Positions 18,678-28,088 of a stretch of 64,000 nucleotides of DNA are shown piece after piece (position 1 is the stretch's first letter; each line of letters starts with the position of its first letter). The DNA lies in assembly GCF_001854325.1 (NCBI RefSeq), contig NZ_CP017754.1, positions 3,100,001-3,164,000 of the forward strand, in the 5' to 3' direction. A program made the position numbers and the translations under genes. A model generated the notes under the pieces. That model made no database searches. It was given only the letters and a program-made list of their open reading frames with translations, and was not told the origin of the DNA. The DNA comes from Cupriavidus malaysiensis (GTDB taxonomy: Bacteria; Pseudomonadota; Gammaproteobacteria; Burkholderiales; Burkholderiaceae).

Positions 18678-20879
18678 CACCCCAACCACATCTTCTATCA
18701 AAGCGAGCGCGCGCTGGAGCTGGGTCGCCTCGGCGACCTCCGCCGTGAACTGCATCCGCGCGACGCCCTTGCTCGACAGCGTCTTCACGCCCGTGACATT
18801 GATCTTCTCGCGCGACAGCACCTCGGAGATGTCGCGCAGCAGGCCTTGGCGGTCGACCGCCTCCACGTGGATGTCGACGGGGTAGACGGCGTCACTCTTC
18901 TTGCCCCACTCCGTCTGGATCACGCGCTCGGGCGCGCGGGCCGATAACTGGAGGAAGGTCGGGCAGGTTCGGCGGTGAATGGAAACGCCGCGCCCGCGTG
19001 TGACGAAACCGACGATATCGTCGGGCGGCGCCGGCTTGCAGCAGCGCGACATCTGCGTCATCAGCGAATCGACCCCCACCACCAGCACGCCGCTCTTGGC
19101 GCCGCGCGCCACACTGGTGGCGCGGCTCTTCTTGGTAACGGCGTCCTCTTCGCTGATGTGCGGTTGCACCTCGCCGGCCGGATGGCGCAGCGCCTGCTCC
19201 ACGTGGCGCAGGCTGAACTCCTCTTTGGCCACCGCCGCGAACAGCTCGTCCGGAGCCTTGAAACCGAGCCGCGCGGCCAGGTCGTCGAGGTTGACGGCGG
19301 TCTTGCCCTCGCGCTGCAGCGTCTTGTCGACCTGCGCGCGCCCCTGGGCGATGGTTTCCTGCGAGTCCAGCGCATTGAACCAGGCCCGCACCTTGGCGCG
19401 TGCGCGGCCGCTGGCGAGATAGCCCAGCTCGGGGTTGAGCCAGTCGCGCGACGGTCCGCCCTGCTTGACTGCCACCACCTCCACGGTCTGGCCGTTCTTC
19501 AGCGGCGTGTTCAGCGGCACCATGGCGCCGTCCACGCGCGCGCCACGGCAGCGATGGCCAAGGTCGGTGTGCAGGTAATAAGCGAAATCGACCGGCGTGG
19601 CGCCCTGCGGCAGCGCCACCACGCGTGCCTGCGGCGTCAGCACGTAGATGTGATCGTCGATCGCGGCATGCTTGAGCTGCTCCCAGGGGGAGTCCTCGTG
19701 CGCCACGGTGTGATCGGCATCATCCTTCCAGGCCAGCAGCTGACGCACCCAGGCGATCTTCTCGTCATAGCGCTCGTCCGCCGAGAACTGGCCGCTGTAG
19801 CCCCTGTTGCCGGCCTCCTTGTAGCGCCAGTGCGCCGCGACGCCGTACTCGGCGAAATGATGCATCTCCTGGGTGCGGATCTGCACCTCGAAGGCGCGCC
19901 CGTCGTCGCCGATCACCACCGTGTGCAGCGACTTGTAGCCATTGGGCTTGGGCCGCGAAATGTAGTCGTCGAACTCGCGCGGGATCGGCTGCCAGATGTG
20001 GTGCACGATGCCGAGCACCGCGTAGCAGTCCTTGATGTCGTCGACGATGACGCGGAAGGCACGCACATCGTAGAGGTCGGCGAAGTCCAGCTCCTTGCCG
20101 CGCATCTTCTTCCAGATGCTGAAGATGTGCTTGGGCCGGCCGCTGACATCGGCGCGGATCCCCGCCGCCGCCAGCTCCGCCTGCAGGCGCGCGATCGCGC
20201 TGGCGATGTAGCCCTCGCGCTCGATGCGCTTCTCGTCGAGCAGGCGCGCGATACGCTTGTAGGTGTCCGGCTGCTCGAAACGGAAAGCCAGATCTTCCAG
20301 CTCCCACTTCATCTGCCAGATGCCGAGCCGGTTGGCCAGCGGCGCGTAGATATCCAGCGTTTCGCGCGCCACGCCGGGCAGCGGCGCGCGCTTGGCCTGC
20401 GCCAGCCAGCGCAGTGTCTGCAGCCGTGACGCAAGGCGCACCAGCACCACGCGGATGTCCTGCGCAAACGCCAGCAGCATCTTGCGCAGCGCCTCCACCT
20501 GCTCGTGGCGCGCCTCGCCTTCGTTCTTGCCCGGCTCCTGCGCCTCGGCCTGCGTCACCGCGATCGCACCGATACGCAGCAACTGACGCACGCCCTTGAC
20601 CAGGCGCGCCACTTCCTCGCCGAAATCGGCCTCGATGTCTGCCTCGCAACCCGGCACGTAGGCCGCCACCGGGAACAGGCAGGCGGCGGCGCGCGCCGCA
20701 TCGTCCACGCGCAGGCCGTCGAGGATGCGCAGCATGCCTTCGGCATGCGACAGCACGCTTTCGCCGGTCGGCAGCTCCGCGCCGGCGCCCCGCGCACGCA
20801 CGAAGGCGAGCGCGCGCACCACCAGGCCGGCGTCCGGCGTGCCGGCCACCTGGCCTGGAAGTTCCGTCGGTGTCACCAT
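18657..20879 (-). CDS. relA: (p)ppGpp synthetase RelA
   Basis: A 740-residue long-form RSH protein. In the N-terminal domain the hydrolase HD motif is replaced by FPVAAYV, so hydrolysis is not expected. The synthetase domain (about 240-400) has GYKSLH and EVQIRT, and the EFDD motif (EXDD type) typical of synthetase-only RelA rather than RXKD of SpoT. TGS, helical, zinc-finger-like (CCKP with Cys-Cys) and ACT domains follow. It makes the alarmone in response to uncharged tRNA on the ribosome. SpoT is expected elsewhere in the genome. Confidence 0.96.
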   Translation of the reverse strand: MVTPTELPGQVAGTPDAGLVVRALAFVRARGAGAELPTGESVLSHAEGMLRILDGLRVDDAARAAACLFPVAAYVPGCEADIEADFGEEVARLVKGVRQLLRIGAIAVTQAEAQEPGKNEGEARHEQVEALRKMLLAFAQDIRVVLVRLASRLQTLRWLAQAKRAPLPGVARETLDIYAPLANRLGIWQMKWELEDLAFRFEQPDTYKRIARLLDEKRIEREGYIASAIARLQAELAAAGIRADVSGRPKHIFSIWKKMRGKELDFADLYDVRAFRVIVDDIKDCYAVLGIVHHIWQPIPREFDDYISRPKPNGYKSLHTVVIGDDGRAFEVQIRTQEMHHFAEYGVAAHWRYKEAGNRGYSGQFSADERYDEKIAWVRQLLAWKDDADHTVAHEDSPWEQLKHAAIDDHIYVLTPQARVVALPQGATPVDFAYYLHTDLGHRCRGARVDGAMVPLNTPLKNGQTVEVVAVKQGGPSRDWLNPELGYLASGRARAKVRAWFNALDSQETIAQGRAQVDKTLQREGKTAVNLDDLAARLGFKAPDELFAAVAKEEFSLRHVEQALRHPAGEVQPHISEEDAVTKKSRATSVARGAKSGVLVVGVDSLMTQMSRCCKPAPPDDIVGFVTRGRGVSIHRRTCPTFLQLSARAPERVIQTEWGKKSDAVYPVDIHVEAVDRQGLLRDISEVLSREKINVTGVKTLSSKGVARMQFTAEVAEATQLQRALALIEDVVGVLQAKRK

Positions 20880-20900
20880 ATCAACTGCACCTGCCTGCGC

Positions 20901-21263
20901 TCACTTGAGGGCGGCGGTCACCACCACTTCGATCAGGTAGTCGGGATTGGCCAGGCGCGCCTCCACGGTGGCTCGCGGGGGCGTGTTGCCCTGCGCCACC
21001 CAGGCGTCCCACACTTCGTTCATGGCGCCGATCTGGTCGACGTCCTTGAGGAAGATCTGGCACGAGAGGATGCGCGTCTTGTCGCTGCCCGCCTCCGCCA
21101 GCAGGCGGTCGATATGGCCCAGCACTTCCTGCGTCTGGCCGCGGATATCCGCCTCCGGTTCGACTTCCGGCACCTGGCCCGCGAGGTAGACCACGCCGTT
21201 GTAGACGGCATATTCGGAAAGGCGCTTGCCCACATGGGCACGTTTCAGTTCATTGTCGCTCAT
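20901..21263 (-). CDS. RidA (YjgF/YER057c/UK114) family protein
   Basis: A 120-residue protein with the RidA trimer fold: VYLAGQVPE, the conserved Arg in the Pro-Pro-Arg-Ala-Thr-Val segment (PPRATVEARL), and a C-terminal Ile-Glu-Val-Val-Val strand. RidA hydrolyses reactive enamine/imine intermediates from amino-acid metabolism; the Arg binds the substrate carboxylate. It lies just upstream of relA, separated by 21 bases, so the two are probably cotranscribed. Subfamily (archetypal or Rid2-7) cannot be fixed by eye. Confidence 0.88.
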   Translation of the reverse strand: MSDNELKRAHVGKRLSEYAVYNGVVYLAGQVPEVEPEADIRGQTQEVLGHIDRLLAEAGSDKTRILSCQIFLKDVDQIGAMNEVWDAWVAQGNTPPRATVEARLANPDYLIEVVVTAALK

Positions 21264-21385
21264 GCTTTATCACGCTTACGTTCTGCGGCGGCCGCCCGCG
21301 GACGGCCCGCCGCGACCTTGGATTCCATTGTCGTTGTCAGTTACTGCTTCCCGGCGCCAGCCCAGGTACCGTGGCAAGCGTCGCC

Positions 21386-22264
21386 TCAGGCCAGGAAGAA
21401 TGCCCGCGCGAGGGCGATCTGCGCCGGGTCGATAAACGTCGGCGCATGCCCCACATCCGGCACCTCCACCGCGCTCACCTGGCGGCCACGCGCCTCCATC
21501 TCCGCCACGGTGTCGCGCAATAGCAGGTCCGACTGGGCGCCGCGCACCACCAGCAGCGGGGCCTGGATGGCTTCGAAAGCCCGCCACAGCGCCGCCTCGC
21601 CGGCCTGCACCATTTCGGGAGTGGTCTCACGGAAGGGAACGGCCAGCGACGGATCGTAATGCAAACCCCATTCCAGGCCCTGGGCACCCTGCAGCGGCTT
21701 CAGGATCGCGCCGTTCAGTTCGCGCCACTGCTCCGGCGTGTGGCGGCCGAAGGAGGCGCTGATGGTCTGCAGGTAGGCCAGCCCCTCCTCGAAGGTCTTG
21801 AAACGTACCGGCAGGCCGAGGTAGGCGCCGATGCGCTCGATCGCCGATGGCGCCACGCGCGGGCCGACATCATTGAGCAGCAGCTTGCGTACCGGCGACT
21901 TCGGCAAGCCGGCCAGCGCCATGCCGATCAGCCCGCCCATCGAAGTGCCGAACCAGTCGACCTGCTCGACGTTCAGGCGCGCGATCAGCGTCACCATGTC
22001 GGCCACGTACTGCGGCAGCACATAGCCATGCGGGTCGGCCAGCCAGTCGGAACGGCCTCGTCCCGCCACGTCGGGACAGACCACGCGGTAGTCACCGCAC
22101 AGGGCACGGGCCAGCGCATCGAAATCGCGTCCGGTGCGGGTCAGTCCATGCACGCAGACCAGCACGCGCGGATTGGCGGCGTCCCCCCATTCGTGGTACG
22201 CCATGCGATGCAGGCCCGACGGGCTCAAGCACTGGACGAAGCCGAGGCGCGGGCTGGCGGACAT
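21386..22264 (-). CDS. Alpha/beta-hydrolase, 292 aa
   Basis: A typical alpha/beta hydrolase: oxyanion HGLTRTG near residues 39-45, nucleophile Ser108 in FGTSMGG, catalytic His near the end in VGHAPTF and an acid in the LLLRDT region. The start at 22264 (MSASPRL) has GGGAG 8 bases upstream; an open frame extends to 22318. Close relatives are usually annotated as generic hydrolases; the substrate is unknown. It is divergent from the 3-hydroxybutyrate dehydrogenase gene. Confidence 0.85.
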   Translation of the reverse strand: MSASPRLGFVQCLSPSGLHRMAYHEWGDAANPRVLVCVHGLTRTGRDFDALARALCGDYRVVCPDVAGRGRSDWLADPHGYVLPQYVADMVTLIARLNVEQVDWFGTSMGGLIGMALAGLPKSPVRKLLLNDVGPRVAPSAIERIGAYLGLPVRFKTFEEGLAYLQTISASFGRHTPEQWRELNGAILKPLQGAQGLEWGLHYDPSLAVPFRETTPEMVQAGEAALWRAFEAIQAPLLVVRGAQSDLLLRDTVAEMEARGRQVSAVEVPDVGHAPTFIDPAQIALARAFFLA

Positions 22265-22425
22265 CTGGACTCCCTGGCAAAGCGGCCCACAGCAGGATGC
22301 GGCACCGACGTTGAGCAAAACTGGATTGTACGCTCCGGCGGTTACAATGCCACAGCACTCGCAGCAGCAACCGACTTCTGCACGCCGGCATGCCGGCCGG
22401 CGCGCGACTTTCGATGGAGACTCCC

Positions 22426-23202
22426 ATGCTTCAAGGCAAGACGGCGCTGGTCACGGGTTCCACCAGCGGCATCGGACTGGGCATCGCCCAGGCCCTGGCG
22501 GCGCAAGGCGCCAACATCATCGTCAACGGTTTCGGCGACGCCGACGGGGCCCGGCAGCAGATCGCGGCGGCCGGCCAAGGCATCCGCCTGGGCTACCACG
22601 GTGCCGACATGAGCAAGGCGTCGGAAATCGAGGACATGATGCGCTATGCCGAGGCGGAATTCGGCGGCGCCGACATCCTCGTCAACAATGCGGGCATCCA
22701 GCACGTCGCCAGCATCGAGGACTTCCCGCCCGAACGCTGGGACGCCATCATCGCCATCAACCTGACCTCGGCCTTCCATACCACGCGGCTGGCCCTGCCC
22801 GGCATGCGGCAGAAGAACTGGGGGCGCGTGATCAACATCGCCTCCACGCACGGCCTGGTCGCCTCGGCACAGAAGTCCGCCTACGTGGCCGCCAAGCACG
22901 GCATCGTCGGCCTGACCAAGGTGACCGCGCTGGAAACCGCGCAGACCGGCGTCACCGCCAACGCGATCTGCCCGGGCTGGGTGCTGACGCCGCTGGTGCA
23001 GAAGCAGGTGGAAGCGCGTGCCCAGCGCGACGGCATCAGCGTCGAACAGGCCAAGCGCGAACTCGTCATCGAGAAGCAGCCCTCGGGCCAGTTCGTCACG
23101 CCGGACGAACTGGGTGCGCTGGCGGTGTTCCTCGCCAGCGAAGCAGCGCGCCAGGTGCGCGGCGCGATCTGGAACATGGACGGCGGCTGGGTCGCGCAAT
23201 GA
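22426..23202 (+). CDS. 3-hydroxybutyrate dehydrogenase (SDR family)
   Basis: A 258-residue short-chain dehydrogenase. TGSTSGIG (10-17) binds NAD, NNAG is at 87-90, and the catalytic Ser140-Tyr153-Lys157 set is present (SAYVAAKHG). The C-terminal part, WVLTPLVQKQVEARAQ, is characteristic of D-3-hydroxybutyrate dehydrogenases, which oxidise 3-hydroxybutyrate to acetoacetate, a step in breakdown of the storage polymer PHB. A GGAGA ribosome site lies 5 bases upstream. It overlaps the next gene by ATGA. Confidence 0.92.
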   Translation: MLQGKTALVTGSTSGIGLGIAQALAAQGANIIVNGFGDADGARQQIAAAGQGIRLGYHGADMSKASEIEDMMRYAEAEFGGADILVNNAGIQHVASIEDFPPERWDAIIAINLTSAFHTTRLALPGMRQKNWGRVINIASTHGLVASAQKSAYVAAKHGIVGLTKVTALETAQTGVTANAICPGWVLTPLVQKQVEARAQRDGISVEQAKRELVIEKQPSGQFVTPDELGALAVFLASEAARQVRGAIWNMDGGWVAQ

Positions 23203-23690
23203 GGCACGACGGCACTATGCGGCCGCGACGCCGGCGCCTGCTGCAGTCCCTGGCACTGGGCGTCGCCCTGAGTCCGCTGGCCACGCTGGCGCAAGGTCCG
23301 GCGCGCACGGCCATCACCGTTTACAAGAGCCCCTTGTGCGGCTGCTGCGAAGACTGGGTCAAGCACCTGCGCGACCACGGCTTCGCCGTCAGCACGCAGA
23401 ACGTCGAGGACACCGGCCCGTGGCGCCAGCGCCTTGGCATGCCGGAGCGCTTCGCCTCCTGCCACACCGGCCTGGTGGCCGGCTACGCGATCGAAGGCCA
23501 TGTGCCGGCGGCCGATATCCGGCGCCTGCTGGCCACACAGCCCAAGGCGGCCGGACTGGCGGTGCCGGCCATGCCGCTCGGTTCGCCCGGCATGGACCAG
23601 GGACCGCGCAAGGACCCTTACGACGTACTGCTGGTCAAGGCGGACGGTACCGCCACGGTCTTCGCCAGCTACAACAAGGCCAAGGCTTGA
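23199..23690 (+). CDS. DUF411 family exported metal-binding protein
   Basis: A 163-residue protein with an Arg-rich N-terminus (RPRRRRLLQS) and hydrophobic segment, resembling a Tat or Sec signal, cleaved probably after LATLAQG. The mature part begins ITVYKSPLCGCCEDWVKHL, with the Cys47-x-Cys49-Cys50 cluster that defines DUF411 (PF04214); members are linked to copper or other metal handling. A second start at 23217 is possible. It overlaps the dehydrogenase gene and ends at a bidirectional terminator. Confidence 0.85.
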   Translation: MRHDGTMRPRRRRLLQSLALGVALSPLATLAQGPARTAITVYKSPLCGCCEDWVKHLRDHGFAVSTQNVEDTGPWRQRLGMPERFASCHTGLVAGYAIEGHVPAADIRRLLATQPKAAGLAVPAMPLGSPGMDQGPRKDPYDVLLVKADGTATVFASYNKAKA

Positions 23691-23702
23691 TCCTGGCACC
23701 AT

Positions 23703-23738
23703 GAAAAAACCCCGCGGCTGCGCACCGCGGGGTTTTTC
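23703..23738. terminator. Bidirectional terminator between DUF411 gene and aceB
   Basis: A long stem (AAAAACCCCGCGG with CCGCGGGGTTTTT, 7-base loop) with A and T tracts on both sides. It ends the + strand DUF411 transcript and the convergent aceB transcript. Confidence 0.9.
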
Positions 23739-23792
23739 TCATCGGGCCGGCGTCCGCGCGGGCGTGCCCCGCCGGGACGGGGCGGCCGGCAC

Positions 23793-25379
23793 TCAGATTT
23801 CTTCGTACAGCGGCAGCGTCAGGAACTCGGCGAAGCCTTCCGAGGTGGACATCTGCTCGAAGATCTCGGCGGCACGGTCGTAGGTCTTGGTGTCGCCACC
23901 GACCGATGCCTTGACCTTGGCCAGCTCCTCGGGGATCGCCGCACGCACCATCTCGGCGGTCACCTTGCGGCCGTCTTCCAGCTTGCCCTTGGGCGAGCGG
24001 ATCCACTGCCACACCTGCGAGCGTGAGATCTCGGCGGTGGCCGCGTCTTCCATCAGGTTGTGGATGGGGACGCAGCCGTTGCCGGCCAGCCAGGCACCCA
24101 GGTAGTGGATACCGACGTTGATGTTCATGCGCAGGCCGGCTTCGGTGATCGGCGTTTCGGGCTGGAAGTCCAGCAGGTCGGACGCCTTCACCTCGACGTC
24201 CGGGCGCTGCTTCTCGAACTGGTTGGGCTTGTCGCCCAGCACCGCCACGAACTCCTTCATGGCCGGCTCGACCAGGCCCGGGTGGGCCACCCAGCCACCG
24301 TCGTAGCCATCGGTCGCGTCGCGCTTCTTGTCGTTGATGATGCCCTGCATGGCGATGGCGTTCTTCTCCGGATCGTTCTTGATCGGGATCAGTGCGCTCA
24401 TGCCGCCGATCGCGGGCGCGCCGCGCTTGTGGCAGGTCTTCAGCAGCAGCAGCGCATAGGCACGCATGAACGGCGAGGTCATCGTCACCTTGGCGCGGTC
24501 GGCCAGGCAGAAGTCCTTGTCGTTCTTGAACTTCTTGATGCAGGAGAAGATGTAGTCCCAGCGGCCGGCGTTCAGGCCCGCGCTGTGCTCGCGCAGTTCG
24601 TACAGGATCTCTTCCATCTCGAAGGCGGCGAGGATGGTCTCGATCAGCACGGTCGCCTTGACGGTGCCTTGCGGCAGGCCGATCTCGTTCTGCGCCATCA
24701 CGAAGATGTCGTTCCACAGGCGCGCTTCCAGGTGGCTTTCCATCTTCGGCAGGTAGAAGAAGGGGCCGGCGCCGCGGGCGATCTGCTCCTTGGCGTTGTG
24801 GAACAGGAAGAGCGCGAAGTCGAAGATGCCGCCCGAGACGCGTTGGCCGTCGATGGTGACGTGCTTCTCGTCCAGGTGCCAGCCGCGCGGGCGCACCTGC
24901 AGCGTGGCAATCTTGTCGTTCAGCTTGTATTGCTTGCCGTTGGACTCCAGCGTCAGCGTGCGGCGCACGGCGGCCTTCAGGTTGACCTGGCCCTGCAGCT
25001 GGTTGTGCCAGTTCGGCGAGTTGGAGTCCTCGAAGTCCGTCATGTAGCTGTCGGCACCCGAGTTGAAGGCGTTGATCACCATCTTGGCCTCGACCGGGCC
25101 GGTGATCTCCACGCGGCGGCAGTGCAGTGCGGGCGGCACCGGCACGACCTTCCAGTCGCCTTCGCGGATGGCCTTGGTCTCGGGCAGGAAATCGGGGCGT
25201 TCGCCGGCGTCCAGGCGCTTGGCGCGCTCGACGCGCGCGGCCAGCAGTTGCTGGCGGCGCGGCTCGAAGGCGCGGTGCAGCTTGTCCACCAGGGCCAGCG
25301 CTTCCGGCGTGAGGATGTCTTCGTAGGCCGGCAGGATCTCGCCGGTAATCTTCATGCCCGCGGGCAGCGTGATAGCCAT
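23793..25379 (-). CDS. aceB: Malate synthase A
   Basis: A 528-residue malate synthase: catalytic Asp/Arg and Glu residues lie in the TIM-barrel segments QVRPRGWHL and VLIETILAAFEMEEILYELR, with the GYDGGWVAHPGL and NVGIHYLGAWL C-terminal signatures. It condenses glyoxylate and acetyl-CoA to malate, the second step of the glyoxylate shunt. The start at 25379 has AGGAG 9 bases upstream. A haloacid dehalogenase gene lies directly upstream (44 bases) and a divergent LysR gene beyond it; aceA is 3.8 kb away. Confidence 0.98.
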   Translation of the reverse strand: MAITLPAGMKITGEILPAYEDILTPEALALVDKLHRAFEPRRQQLLAARVERAKRLDAGERPDFLPETKAIREGDWKVVPVPPALHCRRVEITGPVEAKMVINAFNSGADSYMTDFEDSNSPNWHNQLQGQVNLKAAVRRTLTLESNGKQYKLNDKIATLQVRPRGWHLDEKHVTIDGQRVSGGIFDFALFLFHNAKEQIARGAGPFFYLPKMESHLEARLWNDIFVMAQNEIGLPQGTVKATVLIETILAAFEMEEILYELREHSAGLNAGRWDYIFSCIKKFKNDKDFCLADRAKVTMTSPFMRAYALLLLKTCHKRGAPAIGGMSALIPIKNDPEKNAIAMQGIINDKKRDATDGYDGGWVAHPGLVEPAMKEFVAVLGDKPNQFEKQRPDVEVKASDLLDFQPETPITEAGLRMNINVGIHYLGAWLAGNGCVPIHNLMEDAATAEISRSQVWQWIRSPKGKLEDGRKVTAEMVRAAIPEELAKVKASVGGDTKTYDRAAEIFEQMSTSEGFAEFLTLPLYEEI

Positions 25380-25423
25380 CAGTGTTCTCCTGTGATCGAT
25401 GGGATGGTCGGGGTTGCCCGCTC

Positions 25424-26125
25424 TTACACCGCCACGCCGGCGGCGCGGACGAATGCGAGCAGGTCGTTCATGTCGTGCCCGGCACCGGAGGGCGATACGT
25501 CCAGCCGCTCCGGCGGATGGCCGGCACGATTGATCCAGAAAGTGGTGTAGCCGAACCAGGTGGCGCCGCAGGCATCCCACCCGTTCGACGACACGAACAG
25601 TATCTCCTGCGCCGCCAGGCCGAAGGCGGCAGGCGCCAGTCCGTAAGCGGCCGGCGCGGTCTTGTACAGGCGCACAGACTCGACCGACAGCACATGGTCG
25701 AACAATCCCTGCATGCCGGCGCTCTTGACCGAGATGTCCAGCATCTGCGGATTGCCGTTGGACAGGATGCCCAGCGGCAGGCCGGCTGCGCGCAGCCGCT
25801 TGAGCGCGCCCAGGTTCTCCGGGAATGCCGACAGGCAGGCGTACTCCTTCAGCAGTTGCGCTTCGGCGGCCTCGTCCAGGGACAGTTCGAGGCGCTCGGC
25901 GGCATAGCGCAGCGCATCCACGGTGAGGTCCCAGAAGGGCTTGTAGCGGGCGCCGTCCGGCGCGGCCAGGCTGCGGATGCGCGAATAGTCGATCTGGCGG
26001 TCGCGCCAGAGCAGCGCCAGCGCCTCTCCCTTGCCGGGGAACAGCTGCTCGGCACGCGCCGTGACGGAGTAAACGTCGAACAAGGTGCCGTAGGCATCGA
26101 AGACGACTGCGCGGATCTTGTTCAT
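25424..26125 (-). CDS. Haloacid dehalogenase, type II
   Basis: A 233-residue HAD enzyme of the L-2-haloacid dehalogenase group: nucleophile Asp10 (FDAYGTLFD), Ser122-Asn123, Lys155 and the SSNGWDACGA segment (179-188) that carries the active-site Asp. Such enzymes replace halogen with hydroxyl on short 2-halo acids, yielding for example glycolate or lactate; many homologues act on other substrates. It starts MNKIRAVVFD at 26125. Its position just before aceB would suit feeding glycolate or glyoxylate to malate synthase, which is an inference. Confidence 0.9.
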   Translation of the reverse strand: MNKIRAVVFDAYGTLFDVYSVTARAEQLFPGKGEALALLWRDRQIDYSRIRSLAAPDGARYKPFWDLTVDALRYAAERLELSLDEAAEAQLLKEYACLSAFPENLGALKRLRAAGLPLGILSNGNPQMLDISVKSAGMQGLFDHVLSVESVRLYKTAPAAYGLAPAAFGLAAQEILFVSSNGWDACGATWFGYTTFWINRAGHPPERLDVSPSGAGHDMNDLLAFVRAAGVAV

Positions 26126-26395
26126 GGGCGGTATCAAGCGATATCGAAATGAGTCGGGCGGCTTGGCGGCGCTGCGTTCCGTGCGGCCCCTGACGCTGCG
26201 TGGGCCTGTACACGGTGGAATGCAGAAGATTGTATGAAAGCGCTGCACTGCGACAAAGACGAAGCGGGTCACTTGATCTTTTACTTTTGCAACACTAATC
26301 TGAGCGGGCGGAACCGATAATCCGCACCCAAAACTTCTCCACCGTTCGGCGCACGCCCCCTGGGGTGCCGCCATCGGCACTCACTGGCAGGTTTC

Positions 26396-27349
26396 GTGGA
26401 TCATTTCAAGCAATTGGAGACCTTTGTCTCGGTCGCCTCGCGCGGCAGCCTGTCGGCGGCCGCCGCGGCCGAGGGCGTGGCGCCGGCCATCATCGGGCGC
26501 CGCATCGACGCGCTCGAGGAGCGTCTGGGGGTCAAGCTGCTGCTGCGCACCACGCGCAAGATCAGCCTGACCTTCGAGGGTTCGGCCTTCCTCGAGGACT
26601 GCCAGCGCATCCTCAACGACCTGCACAATGCCGAGGCCAGCGTCTCCGCCGGCGGCGTCAAGGCCAGCGGACACCTGCGCGTGACCGCCCCGGCCGGCTT
26701 CGGCCGCAAGCACGTGGCGCCGCTGGTACCGCTGTTCATCGAGTCCCACCCCGACGTCAGCATCACGCTGGACCTCTCCGACCGGCTGGTCGACCTCATC
26801 AATGAAGGCTTCGACTGCGCGATCCGCCTGGGCGACCTGCCCGACTCGAGCCTCGTCTCGATCCGGCTGGCAGAAAACCGCCGCGTGGTGGTGGCGTCGC
26901 CCGACTACCTGGCACGGCGCGGCGTGCCGCAGCAGCCGGAGGACCTGGCCCGCCACAATTGCCTGTCCTTCGGCGCCAGCGCCAACGTGCAGCGCGGCTG
27001 GGTATTCCAGCACAAGGAGCGTGCCGTCACCATCAAGGTCGGCGGCACCATGGAATGCACCGACGGCGCGGTGCTGCACAGCTGGTGCCTGCAGGGACAC
27101 GGCCTGGCGTGGCGCTCCTGGTGGGAAGTGGGCGATGAGATCGCCAGTGGCCGGCTGGTGACCGTGCTCGATGAGTTCCAGGCGCCGCCGATCGGCATCC
27201 ATGCGGTCTTCCCCCAGCGCAAGCACCTGCCGCTGCGGGTCCGCCTGTTCATCGACCACCTCAAGAACACCTACGGCAACCCCTCCTACTGGCGTCGCGC
27301 GGAGCTGGCCGGCAAGCCGATGGCCGCGGTCCAGGCGGTGGCCGGCTGA
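26396..27349 (+). CDS. LysR-type transcriptional regulator
   Basis: A 317-residue LysR protein with GTG start at 26396. The N-terminal helix-turn-helix is FVSVASRGSLSAAAAAEGVA (10-29), followed by the substrate-binding domain (SGHLRVTAPAGFGRKHVAPL). It is divergent from the dehalogenase-aceB pair across 270 bases, so it is a candidate regulator of that operon; the inducer is unknown. Its group resembles the large CrgA-like LysR cluster. Confidence 0.92.
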   Translation: MDHFKQLETFVSVASRGSLSAAAAAEGVAPAIIGRRIDALEERLGVKLLLRTTRKISLTFEGSAFLEDCQRILNDLHNAEASVSAGGVKASGHLRVTAPAGFGRKHVAPLVPLFIESHPDVSITLDLSDRLVDLINEGFDCAIRLGDLPDSSLVSIRLAENRRVVVASPDYLARRGVPQQPEDLARHNCLSFGASANVQRGWVFQHKERAVTIKVGGTMECTDGAVLHSWCLQGHGLAWRSWWEVGDEIASGRLVTVLDEFQAPPIGIHAVFPQRKHLPLRVRLFIDHLKNTYGNPSYWRRAELAGKPMAAVQAVAG

Positions 27350-27542
27350 AGGGGCGCCGGCGGGGTGGCGTTCAAGGCATTGATCTAGCGCAATGCCGTA
27401 CTCGCCACCCTGTCTACAATGAAAAGGAAGGAGTGCCTCCCGGCCTGCGGGCGGGCGCCCCTGCCCGGACCGCCCCGGCCTGCGCCAGGATCGCGGCACC
27501 GGCACCCGTCCTGACTATCGCCCCCTAAAGGAGGAGCCTCGT

Positions 27543-27977
27543 ATGTTCAAGCACATCCTGCTGCCGACCGACGGTTCGGAACTCTCGAAGAAGGCCATCA
27601 ACGGCGGCCTGGAACTGGCCAAGGCGATCGGCGCGCGCGTCACCGCCTATGTCTGCCTGGAGGAGTATCCCTACACCCCCTTCAGCGAGATCGTGGTGGA
27701 AGCGCCGCAGGCCTTCAAAGACCGCATCGAGAACCAGGCCAGGCTGTACCTGAAGGAAGTCGAAACGGCCGCGGCAGCGGCAGGCATTCCCTTCGATTCC
27801 GACATGACCACCTTCGCCGTGCCCTACCTCGGCATCATCGATGCCGCGGAACGCCATGGCTGCGACGTCATCCTGATGGCCTCGCACGGCCGGCGCGGCC
27901 TGTCCGGCCTGCTGCTCGGAAGCGAGACGCAGAAGGTGCTGACGCACAGCGAGATCCCGGTCATCGTCTATCGCTGA
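27543..27977 (+). CDS. Universal stress protein (UspA family)
   Basis: A 144-residue Usp domain: starts MFKHILLPTDGSELSKKA, and has the ATP-binding pattern Gly-x2-Gly-x9-Gly-Ser near the end (SHGRRGLSGLLLGSETQKVL). Such proteins are induced by starvation and other stress. An AAAGGAGGAG ribosome site lies directly upstream, close to the ideal. It stands alone between a LysR gene and a terminator. Confidence 0.93.
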   Translation: MFKHILLPTDGSELSKKAINGGLELAKAIGARVTAYVCLEEYPYTPFSEIVVEAPQAFKDRIENQARLYLKEVETAAAAAGIPFDSDMTTFAVPYLGIIDAAERHGCDVILMASHGRRGLSGLLLGSETQKVLTHSEIPVIVYR

Positions 27978-28033
27978 GCCCCGCTCGCCGCCGCATCACC
28001 GGATCGCCGGCACGATCGCCGGCAGACATGGAA

Positions 28034-28067
28034 AGAAGGCCGCACCGTGGCACGGTGCGGCCTTTTT
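28034..28067 (+). terminator. Terminator after the universal stress gene
   Basis: A stem AAGGCCGCACCGT with its complement ACGGTGCGGCCTT and a 3-base loop, followed by a T tract on the + strand. The convergent protease gene ends 25 bases further on and may use the same hairpin. Confidence 0.85.
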
Positions 28068-28088
28068 CACCTGCAGGGACGACGGCGC